From NCBI GenBank assembly GCA_946623205.1, contig CAMOQV010000050.1, positions 1 through 8,584 of the forward strand: a stretch of DNA of 8,584 nucleotides, given 5' to 3'. This DNA is from an uncultured Clostridia bacterium (lineage in GTDB: Bacteria > Bacillota > Clostridia > Christensenellales > UBA3700). Made by a program: the position numbers and the translations under genes. Positions 1 to 6,090 of the stretch are shown piece after piece (position 1 is the first letter of the stretch; every line of letters starts with the position of its first letter). Below the pieces are notes generated by a model. That model had not been told where the DNA came from and ran no database searches. It worked only from the letters and a program-made list of their open reading frames with translations.

Positions 1-33
1 GCTGACGTGGAAGGAGATGGTAAATCATGCTAA
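1..33 (+). CDS. Partial upstream CDS, C-terminal end only (probably SufC-like ATPase)
   Basis: Reading from base 1 gives ten codons (ADVEGDGKSC) and then TAA at 31-33. That stop overlaps the ATG of the SufB-type gene at 27 by seven bases (ATGCTAA), an arrangement typical of coupled genes. In minimal Suf loci the gene before the SufB-type scaffold is normally the ABC-type ATPase SufC, so the identity is inferred from position. Ten residues contain no diagnostic motif. A second frame (from base 2) is also open until TGA at 41-43, so even the frame is not certain. Confidence 0.45.
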   Translation, partial: ADVEGDGKSC

Positions 34-953
34 AGATGGATGAATTACAATTAAGAATGCTAAAAGAAGTAGCAGATTTACATAAGGTTCCAGAAGGGGC
101 ATATAATATCCGTTCTAATGGTAAAGCTATTGGAAGACAGTCTAGTGCAAATATTGATATTGTTCCTAAAACTGATGTTAGCGGTATAGATATAAAGATT
201 AAACCAGGCACAAAGAATGAAAGCGTTCATATTCCAGTTATTATGACTGAAAGTGGTTTAAAAGAAAATGTATATAACGATTTCTATATTGGTGAAGATG
301 CAGATGTTGTTATCGTTGCCGGATGTGGAATAGATAATTGTGGTAATCAAGATTCTGAGCACGATGGAATTCATAGATTCTATGTTGGAAAGAATGCAAA
401 GATTAAATATGTGGAAAAGCATTATGGATCAGGCGATGGAAAAGGTAAGCGAATTTTGAATCCAGTAACAGAAGTGTACATGGAAGAAGGTTCTTATGCT
501 GAAATGGAAATGGTCCAAATTAAGGGCGTTGATGATACTACAAGAACAACTATTGCAAAATTGGATGCTAATGCTAAATTGATCGTTAGAGAAAGATTAA
601 TGACGCACGGCAATCAAAAGGCTGTAAGTGTTTATAACGTTGAATTAAATGGCGAAGGATCTAGTGCGGATGTTGTGTCTAGAGCTGTTGCTAGAGATAA
701 TTCATATCAAGAATTTAATGCAAAGATAGTTGGAAACAAAGAGTGTCATGGCCATAGCGAATGCGATTCTATCATTATGGATAATGGTAAGATTTTAGCT
801 GTCCCAGCACTTGAAGCAAACTGTGTTGATGCTGCGCTTGTTCACGAAGCAGCAATTGGTAAGATTGCTGGTGAGCAAATTATAAAGCTAATGACTCTTG
901 GTTTAACAGAACAAGAAGCTGAAGAGCAAATTATCAATGGTTTCTTAAGATAA
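27..953 (+). CDS. sufB: SufB/SufD-family Fe-S cluster assembly scaffold, short single-subunit type
   Basis: Probable scaffold on which Fe-S clusters are built in the cytoplasm together with a SufC ATPase. The 308-aa protein is much shorter than E. coli SufB (about 495 aa) and matches the minimal SufB-like proteins of archaea and anaerobic Clostridia, which work without SufD. The middle carries the beta-helix core, with a Cys-containing stretch at residues 99-112 (GCGIDNCG...). The C-terminal family signature is present: SECDS (C246), VHEAAIGKI (H273, E274), and a final helix ending in NGF. By my alignment from memory, C246 corresponds to E. coli SufB Cys405 and H273/E274 to His433/Glu434; the Glu432 position is Val here. 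The start ATG has AGGAG at 12-16, ten bases upstream. No SufS or SufU follows. Fold and family are secure; the choice of sufB over sufD rests on the conserved Cys. Confidence 0.9.
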   Translation: MLKMDELQLRMLKEVADLHKVPEGAYNIRSNGKAIGRQSSANIDIVPKTDVSGIDIKIKPGTKNESVHIPVIMTESGLKENVYNDFYIGEDADVVIVAGCGIDNCGNQDSEHDGIHRFYVGKNAKIKYVEKHYGSGDGKGKRILNPVTEVYMEEGSYAEMEMVQIKGVDDTTRTTIAKLDANAKLIVRERLMTHGNQKAVSVYNVELNGEGSSADVVSRAVARDNSYQEFNAKIVGNKECHGHSECDSIIMDNGKILAVPALEANCVDAALVHEAAIGKIAGEQIIKLMTLGLTEQEAEEQIINGFLR

Positions 954-1744
954 TGGGAATTCAAACAGTTGCAGTTAAAGATTTTAAAATCAATTATTTA
1001 CACTTTGGGGATGTATCAAAACCTAAATTAGTTTTAATGCCTGGATTAAGTATTCAAAGCGTTTTGAATAGTGCAGCTGCAATTGAGAAACAATATGAAC
1101 TTTTAGCAAAAAACTTCGATATGTATTTGTTTGATAGAAGAGAAAATGTCCAAATGGGCTATTCTATTGAGGATATGGCTAACGATACAATCGGGGCAAT
1201 TGATGCATTGAATATAGATAAAATTAACATTGCTGGTGTTTCTCAAGGAGGTATGATTGCTCAAGTGATGGCAATCAAAAGACCAAATTTGATTAATGCA
1301 ATGGCGCTATGTTCTACATCATGTGAAGTTAATCCAAAAGATGAAGGGATAACAAATTGGATTAATATAGCAAAAGAAAAAGATGCTCAAAAATTGTTGG
1401 ATTCATTCTTTAAACAAGTATATACAAACGAATTCTATGAAGCACACAAACGCGCAGTTAAAGTATTTGCAAGATACATTAAAGATGAAGATTTAGAAAG
1501 ATTCATAATTTTAGCAACGCCAATTCTTGGCTTTAATGTTAAAGAAGAAATTAAAAAGATAAATATCCCAACTCTTGTTTGTGGTTCAAAACAAGATCAA
1601 GTAGTTCCTTTTTGGTGCATAGAAGAATTGGTAACACTTTTGAAAGCACAATCATTAATTTTAGAAGACTCATCTCATGCGATGTATGATGAGTCTCCAT
1701 TGTTTATTCCAACATTGTTAAAATTTTTCCAAGAAAATAATTAA
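953..1744 (+). CDS. Alpha/beta hydrolase fold protein
   Basis: A 263-aa serine hydrolase of the alpha/beta fold; the substrate is unknown. The catalytic triad can be read: nucleophile elbow GVSQGG with Ser97, acid Asp215 in GSKQDQVVP, and His242 in DSSHAMYDE. The first strand leads into MPGLS (29-33) where many family members have HG, and DRRE at 61-64 is the usual motif after strand 4. The region at about 125-200 is the helical lid. There is no signal peptide or membrane segment, so it should be cytoplasmic. The start ATG shares a base with the scaffold stop (TAATG, 951-955) and lacks a good ribosome binding site, so termination-reinitiation coupling is likely. It is probably the last gene of the Suf transcription unit. 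A link to Fe-S assembly is suggested only by the coupling. Esterase, thioesterase or C-C hydrolase activity are all possible. Confidence 0.88.
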   Translation: MGIQTVAVKDFKINYLHFGDVSKPKLVLMPGLSIQSVLNSAAAIEKQYELLAKNFDMYLFDRRENVQMGYSIEDMANDTIGAIDALNIDKINIAGVSQGGMIAQVMAIKRPNLINAMALCSTSCEVNPKDEGITNWINIAKEKDAQKLLDSFFKQVYTNEFYEAHKRAVKVFARYIKDEDLERFIILATPILGFNVKEEIKKINIPTLVCGSKQDQVVPFWCIEELVTLLKAQSLILEDSSHAMYDESPLFIPTLLKFFQENN

Positions 1745-1762
1745 AAATTAAAAATTGCCATC

Positions 1763-1791
1763 TTTTATATGTCGCGCATTTCCTTTATAAT
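1763..1791 (+). promoter_or_regulatory. Candidate sigma-A-type promoter before the 1823 gene
   Basis: A perfect TATAAT lies at 1786-1791 in the 78-bp gap, the longest intergenic gap in the window. With a 17-bp spacer the -35 would be TTTTAT at 1763-1768, a weak match. Transcription would start near 1798 and leave a leader of about 25 bases containing the AGGGG ribosome binding site (1811-1815). The leader is too short for a riboswitch. This marks the likely start of a new transcription unit covering 1823-3735. The -10 alone is convincing; the -35 is not. Confidence 0.5.
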
Positions 1792-1822
1792 ATAAATACA
1801 TAAATATTTAAGGGGAATAATT

Positions 1823-2236
1823 GTGCATTTTAAATACGTAAGAATACAAGGAACAGAATTAGCAGAAAATACAATGTACGCAAAAGGTGTGTTTAGTATG
1901 GCAATGCAACTTATCCAAAATGATGTTATGGATGAGGAAGATCGAGGTTTGTTTGAAGAAATAGACAGTTGGTTTGCAGAAAATCTTCCTTGGCCACCTC
2001 AATGTAAACGTCAAGAAAAAGTAGTTTGCTTTTTCAAAACAGAAAATGCTAAAGAGATGATGCAATGGATGAGACCAATATTGTGGCTATTGGATAAATA
2101 CAAGCACCCTTATTATGTTGTTTACACAAACACTCCAGGTAAGATTGTTTATGAAGATAAATATCAAATAGCAGTTGAAGTGTCTGGCGAACTAAAAATA
2201 GATAAGCTTCAAAAGAGTTGGAGCCCAGAGGATTAA
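1823..2236 (+). CDS. Conserved-looking small cytoplasmic protein of unknown function (GTG start)
   Basis: A 137-aa soluble protein that I cannot assign to a characterised family. It resembles, from memory, small bacterial hypothetical proteins sharing three landmarks: an aromatic/Pro segment WFxxNLPxP (50-58), a CFFK segment (69-72), and PGKIVYED (105-112) near the end. The N-terminal 40 residues (about 1-45) look like an extra helical part before that core. The composition is ordinary, with a Trp-rich middle (W50, W57, W82, W88), and there is no signal peptide or membrane helix. GTG at 1823 is preferred as the start because AGGGG (1811-1815) sits seven bases upstream; the first in-frame ATG is 17 codons further in and would lose the hydrophobic N-terminal strand. 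It is first in a four-gene unit and ends one base before the next start (TAA-T-ATG), so it is probably co-translated with the CGAxxG protein. The reading frame is strongly supported; the function is not. Confidence 0.8.
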   Translation: MHFKYVRIQGTELAENTMYAKGVFSMAMQLIQNDVMDEEDRGLFEEIDSWFAENLPWPPQCKRQEKVVCFFKTENAKEMMQWMRPILWLLDKYKHPYYVVYTNTPGKIVYEDKYQIAVEVSGELKIDKLQKSWSPED

Positions 2237-2237
2237 T

Positions 2238-2618
2238 ATGAATATTGTAGAAAGAGCTCAAAAGGCTGCAGAATTAAAAAAATCATACAATTGCTGTCAA
2301 GCAGTTGTGTTGGCGCTAAAAGATTTGGTTGATTTAACAGAAGAACAGTTGTTGACAATGGCAGCGTCATTTGGCTCAGGTATGGGCAATATGAAAGGAA
2401 GTTGTGGGGCGCTAGTTGGAGCAGAGATTATTGCTGGGTTAACAACGGGCGGAAATAGAGCAATTGCAAGACAAATTAATGAGAGATTTGAAGAATTATG
2501 CGGTTCTATCACATGCGAAGAATTAAAGGGGATTAAAACTGGAAAAATTTTGTGTTCATGTCCAGATTGCTGTAAAAACGCAGTCTTGGCATATGGCGAA
2601 GCGGTAGGACTTAAATAA
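2238..2618 (+). CDS. C_GCAxxG_C_C (CGAxxG motif) family putative redox-active protein
   Basis: A 126-aa cysteine-rich protein of the family named for its four conserved Cys and a CGAxxG motif. Proteins of this family are thought to be redox active or metal binding, but no reaction is established. Visible landmarks are YNCCQAV (C19, C20), a glycine-rich FGSGMG turn (45-50), SCGALVGAE with C56-G-A-L-V-G61, GSITCEELKG (C93), and a C-terminal cluster CSCPDCC (C106, C108, C111, C112). C88 is a further cysteine. Nine Cys in 126 residues is above the four core positions of the family. There is no signal peptide, and several N-terminal family-typical helices are intact, so the length is complete. AGAGG at 2227-2231 is a suitable ribosome binding site. 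The gene lies one base after its upstream neighbour and overlaps the following GNAT by one base (TAATG), indicating co-expression with both. Confidence 0.88.
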   Translation: MNIVERAQKAAELKKSYNCCQAVVLALKDLVDLTEEQLLTMAASFGSGMGNMKGSCGALVGAEIIAGLTTGGNRAIARQINERFEELCGSITCEELKGIKTGKILCSCPDCCKNAVLAYGEAVGLK

Positions 2619-3106
2619 TGATAGAAATAATTGACGTGAAAAATGATGAGATAGAAGAACTATCTCAATTGGCAACAAAAATAGTTAGAGAACATTACGA
2701 CTCAATAATAGGGAAAGAAACCAATACTTATATGCTAGATAAGTTTCAATCCGTAAAAGGAATAACATCACAAGTTCAATCTGGGTATAAGTATTATTGG
2801 GCGATATTCGATGATAAAAAGGTTGGCTTTTTTGCTGTCGTAGACCAAGGCGATACTTTGTATATTAGCAAGTTCTATATTGATAAGGACTATAGAGGTA
2901 ATAAAATCGCTAGTACAATATTTGCTTATATTCAAAGAATAGCAAAGCAACACGGGCAATCAAGATTGGAGTTAAACGTAAATAAACATAATGATGACTC
3001 AATTAATATCTATAAGCATTTTGGTTTTAGAATAATAAAAGCAGAAATTAGAGATATTGGTTCTGGGTTTATTATGGATGATTATGTGATGGAATACATT
3101 ATATGA
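2618..3106 (+). CDS. GNAT family N-acetyltransferase
   Basis: A 162-aa acetyltransferase that would transfer acetyl from acetyl-CoA to an amine; the acceptor cannot be told from sequence. Motif A, the acetyl-CoA pyrophosphate loop, is at about 83-100 with R93-G-N-K-I-A-S. The usual second Gly is replaced by Ala98 in a RGNKIA variant that occurs widely in this subgroup. Motif B follows at 121-137 with NKHNDDSINIYKHFGF, containing the typical Asn-x-x-Asn and Tyr-x-x-x-Gly-Phe. The C-terminus has IGSGFIMDDYVMEY (147-160), a signature shared by a clostridial and bacteroidal GNAT group. The start ATG overlaps the upstream stop (TAATG), and AGGA at 2606-2609 gives a fair ribosome binding site. The ORF ends with TGA inside ATGATG, where the next gene begins, so translation of the two is coupled. 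Confidence 0.88.
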   Translation: MIEIIDVKNDEIEELSQLATKIVREHYDSIIGKETNTYMLDKFQSVKGITSQVQSGYKYYWAIFDDKKVGFFAVVDQGDTLYISKFYIDKDYRGNKIASTIFAYIQRIAKQHGQSRLELNVNKHNDDSINIYKHFGFRIIKAEIRDIGSGFIMDDYVMEYII

Positions 3107-3735
3107 TGACCGATAAAGAAAAAGAAGAGTATAAGTCAGTCATAGTTCAATACGGATTACCAACAATTGTACTTGTTGATATCGTCTTTCTTGCTGTTGA
3201 AATATATGGCTCTATTCAAGGATTTAGTCAAAGTGTTATGATTGCTTTAACAATCTTTTCTTTTATTGGGTTCCATATAACATATAGACCACTTGTAGGA
3301 CAAGCTGTAGGCTATGCAAGACCAAAGTTTAATTTAGAAAGCAAAATATTTAGAATCGATGAAGATGAAGTAAAATTCTATGATTTTTTAGGGGTTAAGA
3401 GTTGGAAAGATAGAGTCCCAGCTTGGAACAAAACTCATTTTATGCTTTCATTAAAAGATATAAGAGATATAAATAAGGTTGATCAAGTTTTAAGATATAA
3501 TATTTCTGCAGAAATTACTCACCATATTAATTTTTATCTATCACTACTTGGAACATTATTCTGCTTGTTTAAAGGAATGCAAGGTTGGTGGTGGATGTTT
3601 GGTGGTGTTTCTTTCGTGTTAGGATTATTGGCGGATGTTCCATTTATGATAATCCAAAGATATAACAGATATAGAGTTCTTCCAATTTATTTAAGATTAA
3701 AAGAAAATGCAAATAAAAATGAAATCGCAAAATAA
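3103..3735 (+). CDS. Multi-pass membrane protein resembling the CrtO-type (glycosyl-4,4'-diaponeurosporenoate) acyltransferase family
   Basis: A 210-aa integral membrane protein. Hydrophobic segments lie at about 18-38, 44-62, 141-158 and 161-183. Between them is a cytoplasm-sized loop with LGVKSWKDRVPAW (96-108), and after the last helix comes IQRYNRYRVLP (184-194). The pair 'GVxxWKDRxP' plus 'QRYNRxR' is what I recall as the hallmark of the family named after staphylococcal CrtO, which acylates a carotenoid glycoside in staphyloxanthin synthesis. An AEITHH stretch (136-141) fits the family's conserved polar motif before the third helix. No carotenoid genes are near, and clostridial relatives are usually annotated by similarity only, so the substrate is unknown. 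The start could be 3103 or 3106 (ATGATG); both overlap or abut the GNAT stop. It is the last gene of its unit, followed by an AT-rich palindrome. The Lys/Asn-rich tail (196-210) should be cytoplasmic or disordered. Confidence 0.7.
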   Translation: MMTDKEKEEYKSVIVQYGLPTIVLVDIVFLAVEIYGSIQGFSQSVMIALTIFSFIGFHITYRPLVGQAVGYARPKFNLESKIFRIDEDEVKFYDFLGVKSWKDRVPAWNKTHFMLSLKDIRDINKVDQVLRYNISAEITHHINFYLSLLGTLFCLFKGMQGWWWMFGGVSFVLGLLADVPFMIIQRYNRYRVLPIYLRLKENANKNEIAK

Positions 3736-3752
3736 TATTTATATATAAATAT
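3735..3752. repeat. 18-bp perfect AT-only palindrome
   Basis: ATATTTATATATAAATAT reads the same on both strands. It lies at the stop of the membrane-protein gene and within the 47-bp gap before the O-acetyltransferase. It has no GC pairs and no following T-run, so it is a poor terminator. It overlaps the position where the -35 of a candidate promoter would fall, so an operator is possible. In sequence this AT-rich, short palindromes also arise by chance. Confidence 0.4.
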
Positions 3753-3766
3753 ATTTGTGATATTAT
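3738..3766 (+). promoter_or_regulatory. Candidate extended -10 promoter for the O-acetyltransferase gene
   Basis: TATTAT at 3761-3766 is preceded by TGA at 3758-3760, giving an extended -10 (TGnTATTAT). The -35 position at a 17-bp spacer is TTTATA (3738-3743), inside the palindrome. The start point would be near 3773, leaving a leader of only about ten bases that holds the GGCGAGGG ribosome binding site. In DNA this AT-rich, a match of this quality is weak evidence. Confidence 0.3.
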
Positions 3767-3782
3767 TTAATGGCGAGGGCAT

Positions 3783-4400
3783 ATGAGCGAATTTGAAAAA
3801 ATGACAAGTGGACTTTTATATGATTCTTCAAATGAAGATTTGTGGAATAGAAGAGTTAAAGCAAGATTATTAGTAGAAAAGTTTAATCAATCTTCAATCG
3901 CAAACCTTAAAGAACGTAACGCGATTTTAAAAGAACTTATCCCTCATAGTGGACGTGATATGTATGTTGAACCAAACATTAGAGTTGAATATGGTGAAAA
4001 CATATATATAGGAGACAATTTCTTTATGAACTTTGATGGCCAAATATTAGATGTTGCGCCGGTTCATATTGGGAACAATGTTTTGATAGGAGCTAGAGTA
4101 ACAATAGCTACACCTGTTCATCCACTAGACGCATATGAAAGACGCCCATTTAAAATAGGCGATAGGTTGACAACATATGAATATGCAAAGCCTATCACTA
4201 TTGAAGATGATGTTTGGGTAGCTTCATCTGTAACAATATGCGGCGGAGTAACAATTGGAAAGGGCGCAATCATAGGCGCTGGAAGTGTGGTTACAAGAGA
4301 CATCCCTGCAGGGTATTTTGCTTGTGGAGTTCCATGTAAACCAAAAAGATTAGTAACTAAAGAAGATAAGATGTACGCATCTCAAGGAATTAAAAGATAA
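3783..4400 (+). CDS. maa: Maltose/galactoside-type O-acetyltransferase (left-handed beta-helix, LacA/Maa/NodL family)
   Basis: A cytoplasmic trimeric acetyltransferase that moves acetyl from acetyl-CoA to a sugar hydroxyl. The 205-aa length is standard. Residues 4-15 (FEKMTSGLLYDS) and the following Arg-rich helix match the Mac N-terminal domain of maltose acetyltransferases. Hexapeptide repeats of the left-handed beta-helix run from about 65 to 185 (IYIGDN, VHIGNN, VLIGAR, ITIEDD, VTIGKG, AIIGAG). N83 in MNFDGQILD and H113 in TPVHPLDAYER correspond to the substrate Asn and catalytic His of LacA. GVPCKPKR (182-189) closes the coil. ATG at 3783 is the right start because the N-terminal motif begins at once, although GAGGG (3775-3779) is only three bases away. 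No sugar genes are adjacent, so the acceptor may be any of several sugars. No terminator separates it from the flavodiiron gene 15 bases on, so the two may be co-transcribed. Confidence 0.9.
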   Translation: MSEFEKMTSGLLYDSSNEDLWNRRVKARLLVEKFNQSSIANLKERNAILKELIPHSGRDMYVEPNIRVEYGENIYIGDNFFMNFDGQILDVAPVHIGNNVLIGARVTIATPVHPLDAYERRPFKIGDRLTTYEYAKPITIEDDVWVASSVTICGGVTIGKGAIIGAGSVVTRDIPAGYFACGVPCKPKRLVTKEDKMYASQGIKR

Positions 4401-4415
4401 GGAAAGGAGTTTGGT

Positions 4416-5576
4416 ATGATTAAGGAAATCGCAAATAATGTAACATTTATTGGTATTGAAGACACAACACTAGATTTATTTGAAGGCCTTTATAAGGTTC
4501 CAAATGGGGTTACATATAACTCTGTAGTATTTACAGATAAAGTTGCAGCTATTATGGATACAGCAGACAAAAGAGTGTCTGATGAGTGGTTAACACTTGT
4601 AAAGAAAGTTTTAAAAGATAGAGTTCCAGAGTATTTAATTATTTCTCATATGGAGCCAGATCACTCTGCAAACATTGATGCAATTCTTAAAGAATATCCA
4701 GAAATTAAAATTGTTGGAAATATGAAGACATTCCAAATGTTACCAAACTTCATTAATACTCCTATTTCAGATGACAAGAAAGTTGAAATGAAAGATGGCG
4801 ACGTTTTAGATTTAGGAGAACATAAATTAAAGTTTATTATGGCTCCAATGATTCACTGGCCAGAAGTAATGATGTCTTATGACGAAACGGATAAAATCTT
4901 ATTCACAGCTGACGCATTTGGTAGATTCGGTAAGTTCATTACTGATTTAGATTGGGTTGATGAAGCAAGAAGATATTATTTCAACATCGTTGGAAAATAT
5001 GGTGCTCAAGTTCAAAAGTTATTAAAGACTGTAGCTCCAGTAGAAACAAAGAAGATTTGTCCTTTACATGGACCAGTTTTAGAGAACAATTTAACATACT
5101 ATAGAAATAAACTAAACATATGGAGTTCTTATGAACCAGAAGATAAGGGTGTAACAATTGCTTGTGCATCTATCCATGGTAATACAAGAGAATATGCAAA
5201 GAAGCTAAAAGAAGAATTATTATCTTTAGGTGCAAAGGTTAACTTCTATGATTTATCTAGATGTGATATTTCAGAAGCTGTTGAATCTGCATTTAGATTT
5301 AATAAGTTAGTTTTGATGTCATCTACATATGATGCAGATTTGTATCCACCAATGAAAGCATTTTTAAATAGACTATTAGCTAAGAATTATCAAAATAGAG
5401 GAATTGCTTTTGTTGAAAATGGATCTTGGGCTCCAGCAGCAGCAAAGAAGATGAGAGAATATACAGACAAGATGGCAAATATTACATATTACGATAATGT
5501 TATTTCTCTAAAGACAACAGTAAAACCAGAAAACATTGATGCATTGACAGACTTAATTAACTGGACAAGACAATAA
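4416..5576 (+). CDS. fprA: FprA-type (class A) flavodiiron protein
   Basis: A cytoplasmic O2 and/or NO reductase that protects anaerobes by four-electron reduction of O2 to water or reduction of NO to N2O. The 386-aa protein has the two-domain class A layout. The metallo-beta-lactamase-like domain (about 1-245) keeps all diiron ligands: H78-x-E80-x-D82-H83 in SHMEPDHS, H147 in MIHWPE, D166 in FTADAFG, and H218 in CPLHGP. The flavodoxin-like FMN domain (about 246-386) has the phosphate loop ASIHGNTREYA (251-261), with SSTYDADLYPP (302-311) and ENGSWAPAAA (334-343) as the other FMN loops. These last two differ from the textbook SPTYN and GSYGW forms, but I recall similar variants in clostridial homologues. 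A strong AAAGGAG (4403-4409) six bases before the ATG suggests good expression. No rubredoxin is fused or adjacent, so the electron donor is encoded elsewhere. The stop overlaps the next start (TAATG). Confidence 0.95.
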   Translation: MIKEIANNVTFIGIEDTTLDLFEGLYKVPNGVTYNSVVFTDKVAAIMDTADKRVSDEWLTLVKKVLKDRVPEYLIISHMEPDHSANIDAILKEYPEIKIVGNMKTFQMLPNFINTPISDDKKVEMKDGDVLDLGEHKLKFIMAPMIHWPEVMMSYDETDKILFTADAFGRFGKFITDLDWVDEARRYYFNIVGKYGAQVQKLLKTVAPVETKKICPLHGPVLENNLTYYRNKLNIWSSYEPEDKGVTIACASIHGNTREYAKKLKEELLSLGAKVNFYDLSRCDISEAVESAFRFNKLVLMSSTYDADLYPPMKAFLNRLLAKNYQNRGIAFVENGSWAPAAAKKMREYTDKMANITYYDNVISLKTTVKPENIDALTDLINWTRQ

Positions 5577-6079
5577 TGATAATAAGACCAATAAAAGATA
5601 CAGACATTCCATATATGTATGACTTCACAAAGAAGGCTTTTTCTACAGCATATGTTTCTGATGGAAACGAACAAGATTATGCATCAAATGTAAGAGCTTC
5701 AAATTTGTACATCAAGGAATTAGAACAAGTAGTTGAAGAAGATTCAAGAGTTGTTGGTGATGTTATGCTTTCTAACTTTGTTTTACCATATAACATCAAA
5801 GCGCTTTTGTTGAATATTGTTTGTATCGATATTGACTTTAGAAATAAAGGACTTGGCAAAAGCCTAATTGAAGTTGCTTTAACGAAAGCAAAAGATATGG
5901 GCTATGAGGTTGTGTTTTTAGCAGGTGATCCAAAATTCTATTCAAAGATGGGATTTAAACCATCAATTGAATTTGGGTTAAAGAACACAAATAATTTTGA
6001 TGATAGATATATTTTATGCAAAGAACTAACAAAAGGCGTATTAGATAATATCGAAGGGCCTTTTGACTTTGCAGTATAA
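5576..6079 (+). CDS. GNAT family N-acetyltransferase, YhbS-like
   Basis: A 167-aa GNAT. The N-terminus MIIRPIKDTDIPYMYDF is the standard first strand and helix. The acetyl-CoA loop is at about 83-96 with R89-N-K-G-L-G-K-S, a full R/Q-x-x-G-x-G match. G117-D-P-K-F-Y-S-K-M-G-F127 is the signature of the YhbS-like group, where an xGDPxYYxRFGF segment follows motif A. The acceptor is unknown. It differs clearly from the GNAT at 2618 in motif B and C-terminus, so it is not a recent duplicate. Its ATG shares a base with the flavodiiron stop (TAATG) and has no good ribosome binding site of its own, so it probably depends on translation of that gene. Whether it acts with the flavodiiron protein is unknown; co-expression is the only link. 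Confidence 0.9.
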   Translation: MIIRPIKDTDIPYMYDFTKKAFSTAYVSDGNEQDYASNVRASNLYIKELEQVVEEDSRVVGDVMLSNFVLPYNIKALLLNIVCIDIDFRNKGLGKSLIEVALTKAKDMGYEVVFLAGDPKFYSKMGFKPSIEFGLKNTNNFDDRYILCKELTKGVLDNIEGPFDFAV

Positions 6080-6090
6080 GGAGATAGCGT

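Noticed and set aside
1755..1760. TTGCCA as the -35 of the 1823 promoter
   Set aside because: It is 25 bp from the TATAAT at 1786, too far for a sigma-A-type promoter.
1745..1785. Terminator after the alpha/beta hydrolase
   Set aside because: Only an A-run/T-run pairing around TTGCCATC is available; there is no GC-containing stem.
3103..3108. TGA read as Trp (Mycoplasma-type code)
   Set aside because: TGA at 3104-3106 ends the GNAT right at its normal C-terminus and overlaps the next start; all Trp in the other genes are TGG.
3730..3768. 9-bp inverted repeat AAATAATAT...ATATTATTT as a terminator
   Set aside because: The arms have no GC pairs, the loop is 21 bases, and no T-run follows. It would not make a stable hairpin.
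6080..6090. Purine riboswitch before hpt
   Set aside because: The gap is 11 bases and the upstream sequence is coding, so there is no space for an aptamer.
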